From an uncultured Alphaproteobacteria bacterium (lineage in GTDB: Bacteria; Pseudomonadota; Alphaproteobacteria; Rhizobiales; Beijerinckiaceae), in NCBI GenBank assembly GCA_937871825.1, contig CALMOK010000230.1, positions 1 through 32,077 of the forward strand: a stretch of DNA of 32,077 bases. The letters are read 5' to 3'. The notes beneath the pieces are model-generated. The model saw nothing but the letters and a program-made list of their open reading frames with translations. It was not told where the DNA came from and searched no databases. This document shows positions 1 to 9,163 of the stretch, one piece after another. Positions within the stretch are counted from its first letter, which is position 1; every line of letters starts with the position of its first letter. The position numbers and the translations under genes were made by a program.

Positions 1-1431
1 GACTGGTTTCAGCATCCTGCGGATGCTTATCCCGGCGACAAATACGTCGATGTCGTGGGCGCCGACATGTACTACAATGCTCAGTGGGACGGCAAAGACA
101 CCAAGGCCGCCTTCGCCACAAAGGTGAACGAGCCTTATGGCCTGCAATGGCAGCAGGATTTCGCCGCCCAGCACAACAAACCCACGGCGATGTCGGAGTG
201 GGGCGTCAATTCCGGTGCCACCGGCCCCTATATCCAGGCCGCCAGCCAGTGGTTCACCGACCATCACATGCTTTACGCCAATTATTGGGAGTCGGACGCC
301 GCCTATAGCGGCGCACTGCATGACAACGCCTATCCGGATGCCGGTGCGGCCTACCTTCGCGCCTTTGGGGGAGCGTCCGACACAATCGTGGCACCTCCCA
401 AAACCCCAACTGCCACGGGAGCGGTCAACACAGCCGGCCTGTCAGGCACGGGGGCCGTCGTGGTCGACCTGGCGGGCGGCTTCGTCACAAAGGCTGGTGC
501 CAAGGCCATCGATCTTTCGGCCGTCACCGCCGTTCAGGCCGGGGGCGATTCCACCACCGTTTACGGCTTGAAATCCGGCACCGACCGCATCGTGGGTGGC
601 AGCGGCGTCCTCAGCGTCTACGGACAAGGCGCGAACGACACGATCCAGGGCGGCTCCGGCAACACCACGGTCTGGGCAGGCTCGGGCAAGACCAGCTTCC
701 AAAGCGGCGGAGGCACCAACGTCATGTATGGTGGCGCCGGCACGAATAGCATGTCGGGCGGGCTATCGTCCGGGAGCAGCGACACCTTCTACGGTAAAAC
801 CGGCAATGACACCGTCACGGGCGGCAAGGGCACGGTCACCTTGTATGCCGGAAGCGGCACCGAGGTCCTCAACGGCGGCGGGGGCACCAACACGCTGTTC
901 GCCGGATCCGGCACCAACACCTTGCGGGGGCTCGCTGCGCCCGACGCCCAAGGCCTGACAGGCACCAACACGCTCTACGGCGGAACCGGCGCCAACGCGG
1001 GGGTCGACCTCGTCTACGCCGGCATTGGAAACAACCTGATCCATGAAGGCTCGGGCACCGACTACATCGCCAGCAACGCCGGCACGGTCACTGTTTTTGG
1101 CGGAAGCGGTCGATCCTTTGTCTACGGCGGAACCGGAACCCAGACGATCTATAGCGGCACCGGCTCTCAGGAGATCCATGCCGGAGCGGCCGTCACCAAG
1201 CTCTTTGAAACGGCGGCGGCCTTTCATGCGGGGCATTTCGACGAGATCGACGGCTTCGGCGGGGGCAAAAGCACCGAGATCTACCTGCCGGCGGCCTACA
1301 AGAGCGCCACGAGCTTCGTGGCCCATAACGGTGGGACCACCATCCTCACCGCGTTGTGGGCGGGCCACGCCGACCTGTTCGTTGCCAATACGGCGACGGG
1401 GTTGGTGGCAGCCCACACGCACTTCATCTGA
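1..1431 (+). CDS. GH26-like glycoside hydrolase C-terminal part fused to degenerate RTX-like (G-rich, Asp-poor) beta-roll repeats; 5' truncated by window edge
   Basis: Frame open from base 1 (DWFQHPADAYPGDKYVDVVGADMYY...); aligns by eye to the ORF at 11301-12239 (AYPGD..VDVVG.D.Y; AMSEWG vs AYDEWG); then GGSGNTTVWAGSGKTS/GGAGTNSMSGG-type repeats. Confidence 0.75.
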   Translation, partial: DWFQHPADAYPGDKYVDVVGADMYYNAQWDGKDTKAAFATKVNEPYGLQWQQDFAAQHNKPTAMSEWGVNSGATGPYIQAASQWFTDHHMLYANYWESDAAYSGALHDNAYPDAGAAYLRAFGGASDTIVAPPKTPTATGAVNTAGLSGTGAVVVDLAGGFVTKAGAKAIDLSAVTAVQAGGDSTTVYGLKSGTDRIVGGSGVLSVYGQGANDTIQGGSGNTTVWAGSGKTSFQSGGGTNVMYGGAGTNSMSGGLSSGSSDTFYGKTGNDTVTGGKGTVTLYAGSGTEVLNGGGGTNTLFAGSGTNTLRGLAAPDAQGLTGTNTLYGGTGANAGVDLVYAGIGNNLIHEGSGTDYIASNAGTVTVFGGSGRSFVYGGTGTQTIYSGTGSQEIHAGAAVTKLFETAAAFHAGHFDEIDGFGGGKSTEIYLPAAYKSATSFVAHNGGTTILTALWAGHADLFVANTATGLVAAHTHFI

Positions 1432-2638
1432 TCGTCGCCGGAGCAGGGGGAGCGACGTTCAACCGCTCTTCGACGCGCCCCGCCGGCGGGGCAAGGCGGG
1501 CATCCAGCGATCGGACGAACCGATTGCGGATGCGAAGCGCCGGCCGCTCGATGCCGATCCAGGACAGGTGGGCGAGGGCGAACAGCAGGCCGAAACAGGT
1601 GATCAGGCCGGCGGCCTGCAGGGCCAGAGCCGTGGCCGATCCGTTGGCCAGAAGGGCTTCGGTGGTGGCCGCTCCCCCGCCGCCCAGCCAGCCATGCGAT
1701 GCCGCCCAGCGCAGCAGGCGCTCGGGAATGTCATTCTTGACGTAATCGTTGAACAGGTAAAGCCCGTAGCTGATCCGTCCGAAGTAGCTGATGGGCCGCC
1801 ATTCCAGCAAGGCGACCATTGGACTGTCCTGATTGCCCAGAACGTTCATCAACAGAACCGCCGCCACTAGCGCGGCGCATACATAGGAAATCTGCAACAC
1901 GACGAGGTTCGCACCCGCCACCATCAGGGCGACCGGCGCGCTCGCGACCAGCACCGCCATGGCGCACCATCCCACGAAGGAGCCCTGCAGGTGCAGGGTG
2001 TGGAACAAGGCGCCGACCTGGCCGCGGTGGATGAACAGCAGGACGCCGAAAGCCAGGAGGCCGAAGTTCACCAGGCTGTCGACGTAGATGACGAAGGGCT
2101 CGACGCCGACGGAGGCGAGGCCGAAACGCTGAACCAACGCGGCCACGACGAGCAGGAGGCACATCGTCGAGGCGTGGCGGGAAGGCACGAGCAGCATCAG
2201 CGGGGCGAACAGCACGTAGAACTGCTCTTCAACGGCAAGCGACCAGAAATGGGCCCAAGTCGTGAGGAATTCCGGGGGGTGCTGCTGGAAGTAGAAGTTC
2301 GACAGGTAGCCGAGGTAGTAGGGCAGGCCGGGGATCGGTCTCGCGGTCGCCAGGTAGAACGGTGCGACAAGGAGGATGACAACGTAATAGGCGGGAAAGA
2401 TCCGCATCGCCCTCTTGAGCCAGAACAGAACCAGCTCGTGCCGGAATGTGCTGGTGCCCGCCTCCAGTGTCGCGCGGGCGGTCCAGAGCTGACCGCCGAT
2501 CAAGAATCCGCTTAGCAGAAAGAACAGCCAGACCCCGGAGAACCCGATTTCAGCCTGGGCGCCCCATGCCGTTTTATGGGTGAAGAAGACAAGAAGCATC
2601 GCCAAGGCGCGCAGGCCATCAAAGCCGCGTATGTGCAT
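1424..2638 (-). CDS. Acyltransferase 3 (OafA/YrhL-like) membrane O-acyltransferase
   Basis: MHIRGFDGLRALAMLLVFFTH N-terminus, multiple TM segments, FWSLAVEEQFYV motif. Start could also be GTG at 2656. Confidence 0.88.
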   Translation of the reverse strand: MHIRGFDGLRALAMLLVFFTHKTAWGAQAEIGFSGVWLFFLLSGFLIGGQLWTARATLEAGTSTFRHELVLFWLKRAMRIFPAYYVVILLVAPFYLATARPIPGLPYYLGYLSNFYFQQHPPEFLTTWAHFWSLAVEEQFYVLFAPLMLLVPSRHASTMCLLLVVAALVQRFGLASVGVEPFVIYVDSLVNFGLLAFGVLLFIHRGQVGALFHTLHLQGSFVGWCAMAVLVASAPVALMVAGANLVVLQISYVCAALVAAVLLMNVLGNQDSPMVALLEWRPISYFGRISYGLYLFNDYVKNDIPERLLRWAASHGWLGGGGAATTEALLANGSATALALQAAGLITCFGLLFALAHLSWIGIERPALRIRNRFVRSLDARLAPPAGRVEERLNVAPPAPATIR

Positions 2639-2674
2639 GCCGGGTTCTTTCTGCACGAAGCATGGGGCGAAGGA

Positions 2675-3832
2675 TTATCGCTGGGCGTCGGCCCGCATGC
2701 GGGCCGTGCCCATCGGGCTCCAGGTTTGGAAGCGATCCCCCCGCAAGGAGCGGAACACGCCCCAGCCGACACCCGCAAACGACAGCATCATCGAGCCGAG
2801 CTGCGGGAAAGGACGAAGCTGCAAGCGCCAGCCGATGGCAAAGGCGCCCAACGCTCCGCCCACCATGAGCATGACCCAGGCCGGCGACAACAGGCTTGAA
2901 AGGCCCGCGACCAGGAAGGCCCCCGAAATCGCCAGATCATAGATGATCAGCCATTTAAGGAGGCGGTGGGACACATAGGCGTAGAAGACGCCCAGCGGCG
3001 CCGCCTTGATCTCGTCCCAGAGCAGGCGATGGACGTTGAAGGCCTGGCAGGCGATGCGCACCTTGCGGCCAAACTCTTCCTTCCCGTCCGAACCCGTGCG
3101 TTCGTAAGCCAGGGCATCGGGCGCGCGCACCACCGCGTGGCCGCCGAGCAGAATCTTCATCGACACGTAGAAATCGTCGATGATGTCGGGCGGCACGACC
3201 GGATGAAGGTGGCGCCGCGTCGCGAACAGCGAGCCGTCGGCTCCAACGATGCCGATCGTGTCGCTTTCGAGCTGACGGATGCGCTCCTCGATTTTCCAGT
3301 AAAGGTTGCCGGTGGCCGCCGTCGCGCTTTCCTCGCCATTGCCGTATTTGAGGTGGCCGCAAACGCATCCCACGTCGGGATCGGCGAAATGCGCCCCGAT
3401 GCGCCGCAGCGCGTGCGGATCGAGCATGACATTGGCGTCCGTGAACACCAGGATGTCCGCTATCGTCTTCCTGGTCAGCTGGTTGAGCCCATGGGACTTG
3501 CCGCGCCGAACCTCGCCGACCACCACGGTGATGCGGTCCCGGTACGGCTCCAACAGGGCCACGGTTCGATCCGAGGCGGCGTCCACATAGATCAGGATCT
3601 CGCAGTGATCGACCGTGCGCTGAAGCGCCAACAGGTTCTCGGCCTTGGCGACGATCACGCTTTCCTCGTTATAGGCCGGAACCAGGATGGCGAAGCTCGG
3701 CTGCCGGTCCCGGTCGTTGGCCAAAGGACGGACGGCCTTGCGGAAGCGCCGCAGCAAGGCCAGCGAGGCCGGATAGGTGGTGAACGGGTGCGCGGCCAGC
3801 CCCAAGAACAAGAGGGCACACAGGAACAGCAT
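2675..3832 (-). CDS. Family 2 glycosyltransferase with C-terminal TM segments
   Basis: ILVPAYNEESVI, IYVDAASDRT, VFTDANVML motifs; ATG at 3832 preceded by GGAGG. Confidence 0.85.
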   Translation of the reverse strand: MLFLCALLFLGLAAHPFTTYPASLALLRRFRKAVRPLANDRDRQPSFAILVPAYNEESVIVAKAENLLALQRTVDHCEILIYVDAASDRTVALLEPYRDRITVVVGEVRRGKSHGLNQLTRKTIADILVFTDANVMLDPHALRRIGAHFADPDVGCVCGHLKYGNGEESATAATGNLYWKIEERIRQLESDTIGIVGADGSLFATRRHLHPVVPPDIIDDFYVSMKILLGGHAVVRAPDALAYERTGSDGKEEFGRKVRIACQAFNVHRLLWDEIKAAPLGVFYAYVSHRLLKWLIIYDLAISGAFLVAGLSSLLSPAWVMLMVGGALGAFAIGWRLQLRPFPQLGSMMLSFAGVGWGVFRSLRGDRFQTWSPMGTARMRADAQR

Positions 3833-3927
3833 CGTCTCGCCTCCGATGCAGATCGGCTTCGCGCCGGCGAAGTCACGTTCTGGTCGATTGAACAAAGCAT
3901 TCGGCCGGCGGGCACGCGTTCAATATT

Positions 3928-3943
3928 GTTAAGGGATCGTTAA
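3928..3943 (-). promoter_or_regulatory. TTAA-N7-TTAAC (CtrA-like) upstream of GT2 gene
   Basis: Minus strand TTAACGATCCCTTAAC, ~96 nt upstream of ATG 3832. Confidence 0.5.
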
Positions 3944-5274
3944 GTCGCCTCCCGCGATCGGGCCTGACTTAACGGAAGGGCCGAGCTGCGGGAAAGCGCG
4001 GCGGCCCGGCTGCTCCGGCGCTCGTGGACCTGGTAGCCGGCGCAAAGCAGGACGCAGTAGATCGTGTGGATCGGGACGTTCAGGGAACCGTTCAAGAAAT
4101 TATACTGCGCGAACGCCGCCCAGGAGATCACGAGCGGAATATGATCGGACACCAGGCTCCTCGCGATGAAAAGGAGCCAGGCCATGAAGGCCAACGCGCC
4201 ATATTCGACGATGACCTTGGTGTAGGGCGGCCACGTGTAGCCTGCCGTGCCGGCTTCCTCGTCGTTGATCGCCTTGGGCATCGAGCCCGCGCCCGTGCCA
4301 AGCCAAGCCAGGTCGGCCGGTCCCGTCACGGCCGTCACCGACCATTCGAAGGGCAGGACGAACCGGTTGTAGCCGCTGGAACTATCCTGCGAGAACTCGC
4401 TCGTCCGGCGCAGGAAGTTGTCGAGGAGACCGGCCTGATAAGCCGCTGGCCCGGCGAGGCAGATGAATCCGACGATCGCCAGGATGACCGCCTTGCGGAG
4501 TTGCGCGAGCAGGAACGGCACGCAGGTGGCGACGAGCAGAAGGCCGGTCACCCCATAGGTGGCCAGGAGGGCGGCCCCGAGCGCCAGCACGACCGGCAGG
4601 CGCCTGAAGAGCGCGAGTTCGACCACCAGCCCGAGGGCGATGAACTGCGACACGTGGGACGCTTCCAGGAAAACCAGCCCGTTGGGCTTCATCCAGGGCG
4701 AACTCCACGCCAGCGGCTGGATGTAATTGTACTCGTAATAGACCAGCGGGCGGGGGATCAGCGCCTCGAGGTCGGGCATGGGAAAGCCCGCGGCCTGCAC
4801 GGCCCAATCGACCCCCACCATCGCGGCGGCCGCCAGGGCGAGAAGAACGAAGCGGTTGAGCATGCGGTGGTAGGCCGAGGAACCCAGCGGAGCCACGAAG
4901 ACCAGCATGGCGCCGATGGACAGCATGAGCACCATGGAGGGCAGCGAGAAATCCTGCTTGGTCCCGAAGATCTGCGACAAGGCGACCAGGCAGGTGAACA
5001 GGCAGAACAGGACGAGGCGGCCGGGCGCGACCCTGAGTTGGCCCCGCACCGCAAGGTAGGCCAGGCAGGCGAGGTGGAGCAGCATCGCGGCCGTGACCTG
5101 CGATTCCCGCCCGCCGAGCGGAAAGGCGAGCTTCTGGGTCAACACCACCAGCACCAGGTCGATCGTGTAGACCCGCAGCACGAGGCGGTCCGCAGCCTCA
5201 TCGGCCCCTTGCCCCCACGCGCGCCCCCATGCGGGTGTGCGGACGGCCGGGTGGAGAAGCGTCGCTCCGCTCAT
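3940..5274 (-). CDS. O-antigen ligase / Wzy-like polysaccharide polymerase (polytopic membrane protein)
   Basis: Polytopic hydrophobic profile, position between GT genes, ATGA overlap (5271-5274) with upstream GT2. Confidence 0.65.
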   Translation of the reverse strand: MSGATLLHPAVRTPAWGRAWGQGADEAADRLVLRVYTIDLVLVVLTQKLAFPLGGRESQVTAAMLLHLACLAYLAVRGQLRVAPGRLVLFCLFTCLVALSQIFGTKQDFSLPSMVLMLSIGAMLVFVAPLGSSAYHRMLNRFVLLALAAAAMVGVDWAVQAAGFPMPDLEALIPRPLVYYEYNYIQPLAWSSPWMKPNGLVFLEASHVSQFIALGLVVELALFRRLPVVLALGAALLATYGVTGLLLVATCVPFLLAQLRKAVILAIVGFICLAGPAAYQAGLLDNFLRRTSEFSQDSSSGYNRFVLPFEWSVTAVTGPADLAWLGTGAGSMPKAINDEEAGTAGYTWPPYTKVIVEYGALAFMAWLLFIARSLVSDHIPLVISWAAFAQYNFLNGSLNVPIHTIYCVLLCAGYQVHERRSSRAAALSRSSALPLSQARSREAT

Positions 5275-6275
5275 TTCCAGACCTGGCCGCCACAAGCGCG
5301 GATATAGGCTTGCGCGCCGGGGCCGATCGGGGTTCGACGACCAGGGTTCTGCTTCGCCCAGCGCATGAAGGCCCAAGCCGACCGCGCGGGATTGATCCGG
5401 CCCCGGTTAAGCGCGAACACGTAAGCCGAGAACAGGGCCACATTCAGCGGCAGCAGCCGGAGCGGCATGTATTTCCAGGAGATGATCATCTTGTTGGTAA
5501 GACGCATCTCCTCGACGTCCCGGTGGGGACGGCGTCCTCCGGGGTCGTTGTGTTCGACCACCCACACGGATGGCTCGTAGGCCAGCTCGAACCCCGCCTC
5601 GACGACCCGGTAGGCGTAGTCGATCTCTTCCAGCCCGTAGAAATAGTCGGACGACATGGGGCCGACCGCCTCGAATGCGCTCCTGCGCATCGCGAACCCG
5701 TTACCCTGGAAGCGGAACGTCTTGAACGGCAGGTTCTTGGGAAGCGATTTGTCCGTGTGGGGGAAGGAAGCGCGGGGCGTTTCACCCGAAACCGCATCGA
5801 CATGGCGGGAAGAAACGATGGCCAGCTTGGGGTTGGCCGCGAACACGCCGTTCAAGCGATCGAGGGCGTCAAGGGGGTTCAGCAAGGCGTCATCATCGAC
5901 GAACAGCAGGAACTCGCCCTTCGCGGCGAGCGCGCCGTCGTTGCGCGCGGCCACTCCCTTGTTGAACCCGAGCTTCACATAAACGGCGCGCGGCAGCGCC
6001 GCCAGCATGGCGGAACGGTCAACGGCGTCGGGGTTGTTGTCGACCAGGATGAACTCCGCGTCGCGACGGTCCCCAATCACGGCACCGATCTGATCGATCG
6101 CGTTCTGAACGATATGGTCTCGTCCATACGTCACGGTGATCACCGAAAAACGAAGGTTCTCGGGCGCCGTGTCCTCCGCGCCCGCACGCGGCAGGCTCGA
6201 CAACGATGATCCGGAGATCGTATCCATCTCCCTGACGGGCCAGGGCGGTGAGGTTGACGCCGAACGGGTGATCAT
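5271..6275 (-). CDS. Family 2 glycosyltransferase
   Basis: FSVITVTYGRDHIVQNAIDQI, FILVDNNPD, FLLFVDDDALL; start may be 6227. Confidence 0.85.
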   Translation of the reverse strand: MITRSASTSPPWPVREMDTISGSSLSSLPRAGAEDTAPENLRFSVITVTYGRDHIVQNAIDQIGAVIGDRRDAEFILVDNNPDAVDRSAMLAALPRAVYVKLGFNKGVAARNDGALAAKGEFLLFVDDDALLNPLDALDRLNGVFAANPKLAIVSSRHVDAVSGETPRASFPHTDKSLPKNLPFKTFRFQGNGFAMRRSAFEAVGPMSSDYFYGLEEIDYAYRVVEAGFELAYEPSVWVVEHNDPGGRRPHRDVEEMRLTNKMIISWKYMPLRLLPLNVALFSAYVFALNRGRINPARSAWAFMRWAKQNPGRRTPIGPGAQAYIRACGGQVWK

Positions 6276-6359
6276 AGATTAGTCTCGATGCTGAACCGTG
6301 GTCGATGCATTCCTCCGGTAGTCGAACCGATCTGCACGAGCCTTAACAATCTTGAATGG

Positions 6360-6374
6360 TTAACAAGTTGTTAA
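6360..6374. promoter_or_regulatory. TTAA-N7-TTAA palindrome (CtrA-like) in divergent EPS promoter region
   Basis: TTAACAAGTTGTTAA, 88 nt upstream of ATG 6462; minus strand reads TTAA-N7-TTAAC. Confidence 0.5.
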
Positions 6375-6461
6375 GTGGTTTACCACTCACATCGATGCTG
6401 ACCCGTCCCTTTGCTGTCTCACCATCAGACAAGCGTCAGCAGCCGATTGGAGCCTTAATAA

Positions 6462-7160
6462 ATGAAAGCTGGTTTCGCTTCACAGGTCACTTTCAAAGAA
6501 CCGGTGTTCACCCTAGCTTCTGCCCAAGGCGCAGCGACGGCCAAGCCGGTTGGTGGCCCGAGCAAGCGCGCGTTCGACATCGTGCTGGCGTTGTCGGGCT
6601 TGTTCATCGTGCTTCCCTTGCTGGTGCTGCTCGCGATCCTGATCTGGCAGCATGACGGAAAGAGCCCGTTCTTCGGGCATCGTCGCGTTGGCCGTAACGG
6701 TCGGCCCTTCAAATGCTGGAAGTTCCGGTCCATGCGGCCGGACGCCAGCGAGGTGCTTGCCGCCCATCTCAAGGCCAGCCCGGAGGCCGCGCGCGAGTGG
6801 GCCGAAACCCGCAAGCTGCGCCAGGATCCGCGCGTCACGCCGATCGGCCGGATCCTGCGCGTTTCCAGCCTCGACGAGCTGCCGCAACTCTTCAACGTGT
6901 TGGCGGGCCACATGAGCATTGTCGGCCCTCGCCCGATCGTCGACGACGAGATCAATCGCTACGGCTCGGATGTTGCTTATTACCTGGCGTGCCGGCCTGG
7001 ATTGACGGGCCTCTGGCAGGTCAGCGGGCGAAGCGACACCAGCTATGCCGACCGCGTCCGGTTCGACACGCATTACGCCGAGAACTGGTCGATGTGGCGC
7101 GACACGCAGATCGTGGTCCGTACCGTGCCGGTTCTGCTCGGCCGCAAGGGCAGCTATTGA
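6462..7160 (+). CDS. Undecaprenyl-phosphate sugar-1-phosphate transferase (ExoY/WcaJ type)
   Basis: KRAFDIVLALSGLFIVLPLL, FKCWKFRSMRPDA, LDELPQLFNVLAGHMSIVGPRP, RPGLTGLWQVSGRS. Confidence 0.95.
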   Translation: MKAGFASQVTFKEPVFTLASAQGAATAKPVGGPSKRAFDIVLALSGLFIVLPLLVLLAILIWQHDGKSPFFGHRRVGRNGRPFKCWKFRSMRPDASEVLAAHLKASPEAAREWAETRKLRQDPRVTPIGRILRVSSLDELPQLFNVLAGHMSIVGPRPIVDDEINRYGSDVAYYLACRPGLTGLWQVSGRSDTSYADRVRFDTHYAENWSMWRDTQIVVRTVPVLLGRKGSY

Positions 7161-7230
7161 TCAACGCCGCGACCGGTTCCGTCCATCTCGTCACGTTTCG
7201 ACCGATCCGCCCGCGAGGAGCTTCCGGGAC

Positions 7231-9117
7231 ATGCTGAACATCGACCGCGACCGCTTCATTGACGCCGCGGAATTGGAGCCGGCCATCGGCCGGCCCGCGC
7301 GGATGCCCCCGTCGGTTTCGATCCTGGCCAGCCTGCGCAAGCGCGCCGCCACATCCGCCGCCATCGTTTTGGGATTCATGGCGCTGGGCCTCGGCTATGC
7401 CCTGACCTCAACGCCCCTTTACACGGCGAGCACCGATATCCTGATCGATGCCCGCCGGTCCCACGCGGGCGAGGCCGGGGCGTCCAATCGCTCATTGGCC
7501 GAACTCGGCATGGACCCCGCCAGCATCGATTCCCAGGTCGCCGTCCTTGGATCGGAAAAGATCGCCACCGACGCCTTGAAGCAACTGCATCTCGAACGCG
7601 ACGCTGAATTTGCCGCGCCGACGACGCTGCCGGGGGCGTGGCTTCGGAATCTTCGCCACGCACTCGGTCGCGACCGAGTCGACGACGGCGGCAGCGGCGT
7701 CCCGACCGATATCCTCGAAGGGTTCATGAAGAACGTCGACGTCAAGCGCGTTCAACAAACCTATGTGCTGTCGCTGAGCTTCGCCGCGCGAACCCCGGAG
7801 CGGGCCGCCACGATCGTCAACACGATGGCCAACGTCTACACGGCCGGCCAGGCACAAGCCGCGCTCGAGTCGCACGAGCGCTCGGATGGCTGGTTGAAGG
7901 AGCGTGTGGCCACCGTTCACAACGAACTTGCCGCCGCCGATCAGGCTGTCCGCAGCTTGAGGGCCGAGATGGGCCTGAGCACCGGCGGGGCCAGCCTGGT
8001 GCCGCCCGACCCGGACCGGCTGCGTGGGCTTGAGCGCAACCTCGACAACAAGCGCGTGCTTTATGCGGCCCTCGTTGATCGGCTCAACGCGTCCTTGCAA
8101 CAGCAATCCATGCCGGTCAGCGATGCCAGCGTGCTGAAGCCGGCGCGGGCGCCCGAGCGCAAAAGCCAGCCCAACACGGCTCTCGTCCTCGCTTTGAGCA
8201 CCCTTGCCGGTTTGGCCGCCGCCGTGGGCCTGGCGACCTGGCGGGAGTTCGCCGACGGGACGTTCAAACTGCCGAGCCAGGTCGAGGCCGATCTCGGCCT
8301 GCACTTCCTCGGGATGTTGCCGAGGGTCAATGTGGGCCGCACCGGGCGTCGCTCGATCCTGAAGGGCAATTGGGCCGCGCGGCAGGGAGGCCGCACCGAC
8401 AAGGTTGAACAGGCCTCGTCGGAAGCCCAGGCCGTGGTGTCGCGCTTTTCCGGAACGCTCCGCGCCGTCAGCTTGGCGGCCGACGGCGGATCCTTGCGCG
8501 ACAAGCTCGCGGTCATCGGCGTCACTTCCGCGTTGCCGGGCGAGGGGCGAACCACGGTGGCGATCAACCTGGCGGGCGTGATCGCCCGCAGCGGTCGGCG
8601 AACACTCGTGATCGATGCGAACCTGCGAAACCCGGACCTCGGTCGAGCCTGCGCGTCGTCGCCTCAGGGTAGCTTGCTGGAGGTGATGACCGGTTCCCTC
8701 GCCTTGAAGGCCGCGGTGGCTCGGGACGAGGTCGCCGGCGTCGATGTCCTCGCCGCGTCGGGAACCGGGACCACCGATGCCGGCCTGGTCCTTGGCATCG
8801 ATGATCTCGAAGCCGTCCTCGCCCAGGCGCGCGACGGCTATGAGGCGGTGGTGCTCGACCTGCCGCCCTTGGCGGCCCTTACGGAAGTGGCGACCATCGC
8901 TCCCGCCATCGGGGCGTTCGTTCTGGTGGTCAAGTGGGGCCACACCGAGCGGGCCGTCGTCGCCGAGGCGTTGGCGTCGGTGCCCGCGGTCGCCGGCCGC
9001 ATGGTTGGAGCCGTGTTGAACGGCGCCGATCCGAAGGCCGTTCGTCGCTTGGCGCGGGAGCCTCGGGACGTTTTCTACGTCACGGCGATGCGGCATTCGC
9101 AAGATGCGGCCGCCTAA
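7231..9117 (+). CDS. Polysaccharide co-polymerase (Wzz/GNVR) with BY-kinase-like C-terminal domain
   Basis: Start MLNIDRDRF within longer ORF; TM1, coiled coil ending LERNLDNKRVLYAALVDRL, TM2, then GVTSALPGEGRTTVAINLA / LVIDANLRNP / AVVLDLPP. Confidence 0.9.
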   Translation: MLNIDRDRFIDAAELEPAIGRPARMPPSVSILASLRKRAATSAAIVLGFMALGLGYALTSTPLYTASTDILIDARRSHAGEAGASNRSLAELGMDPASIDSQVAVLGSEKIATDALKQLHLERDAEFAAPTTLPGAWLRNLRHALGRDRVDDGGSGVPTDILEGFMKNVDVKRVQQTYVLSLSFAARTPERAATIVNTMANVYTAGQAQAALESHERSDGWLKERVATVHNELAAADQAVRSLRAEMGLSTGGASLVPPDPDRLRGLERNLDNKRVLYAALVDRLNASLQQQSMPVSDASVLKPARAPERKSQPNTALVLALSTLAGLAAAVGLATWREFADGTFKLPSQVEADLGLHFLGMLPRVNVGRTGRRSILKGNWAARQGGRTDKVEQASSEAQAVVSRFSGTLRAVSLAADGGSLRDKLAVIGVTSALPGEGRTTVAINLAGVIARSGRRTLVIDANLRNPDLGRACASSPQGSLLEVMTGSLALKAAVARDEVAGVDVLAASGTGTTDAGLVLGIDDLEAVLAQARDGYEAVVLDLPPLAALTEVATIAPAIGAFVLVVKWGHTERAVVAEALASVPAVAGRMVGAVLNGADPKAVRRLAREPRDVFYVTAMRHSQDAAA

Positions 9118-9163
9118 CAAACGCGCTTCAACTCCTCCCATGCCCCCATCGTCAGGAACGCTA

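Noticed and set aside
2966-3943. 325-aa plus-strand ORF opposite GT2
   Set aside because: Shadow ORF; the minus strand has intact GT2 motifs and a good RBS.
4024-5307. 427-aa plus-strand ORF opposite the Wzy-like gene
   Set aside because: Hydrophilic Gln/His/Arg/Asp-rich shadow of a hydrophobic membrane protein; typical antisense artefact.
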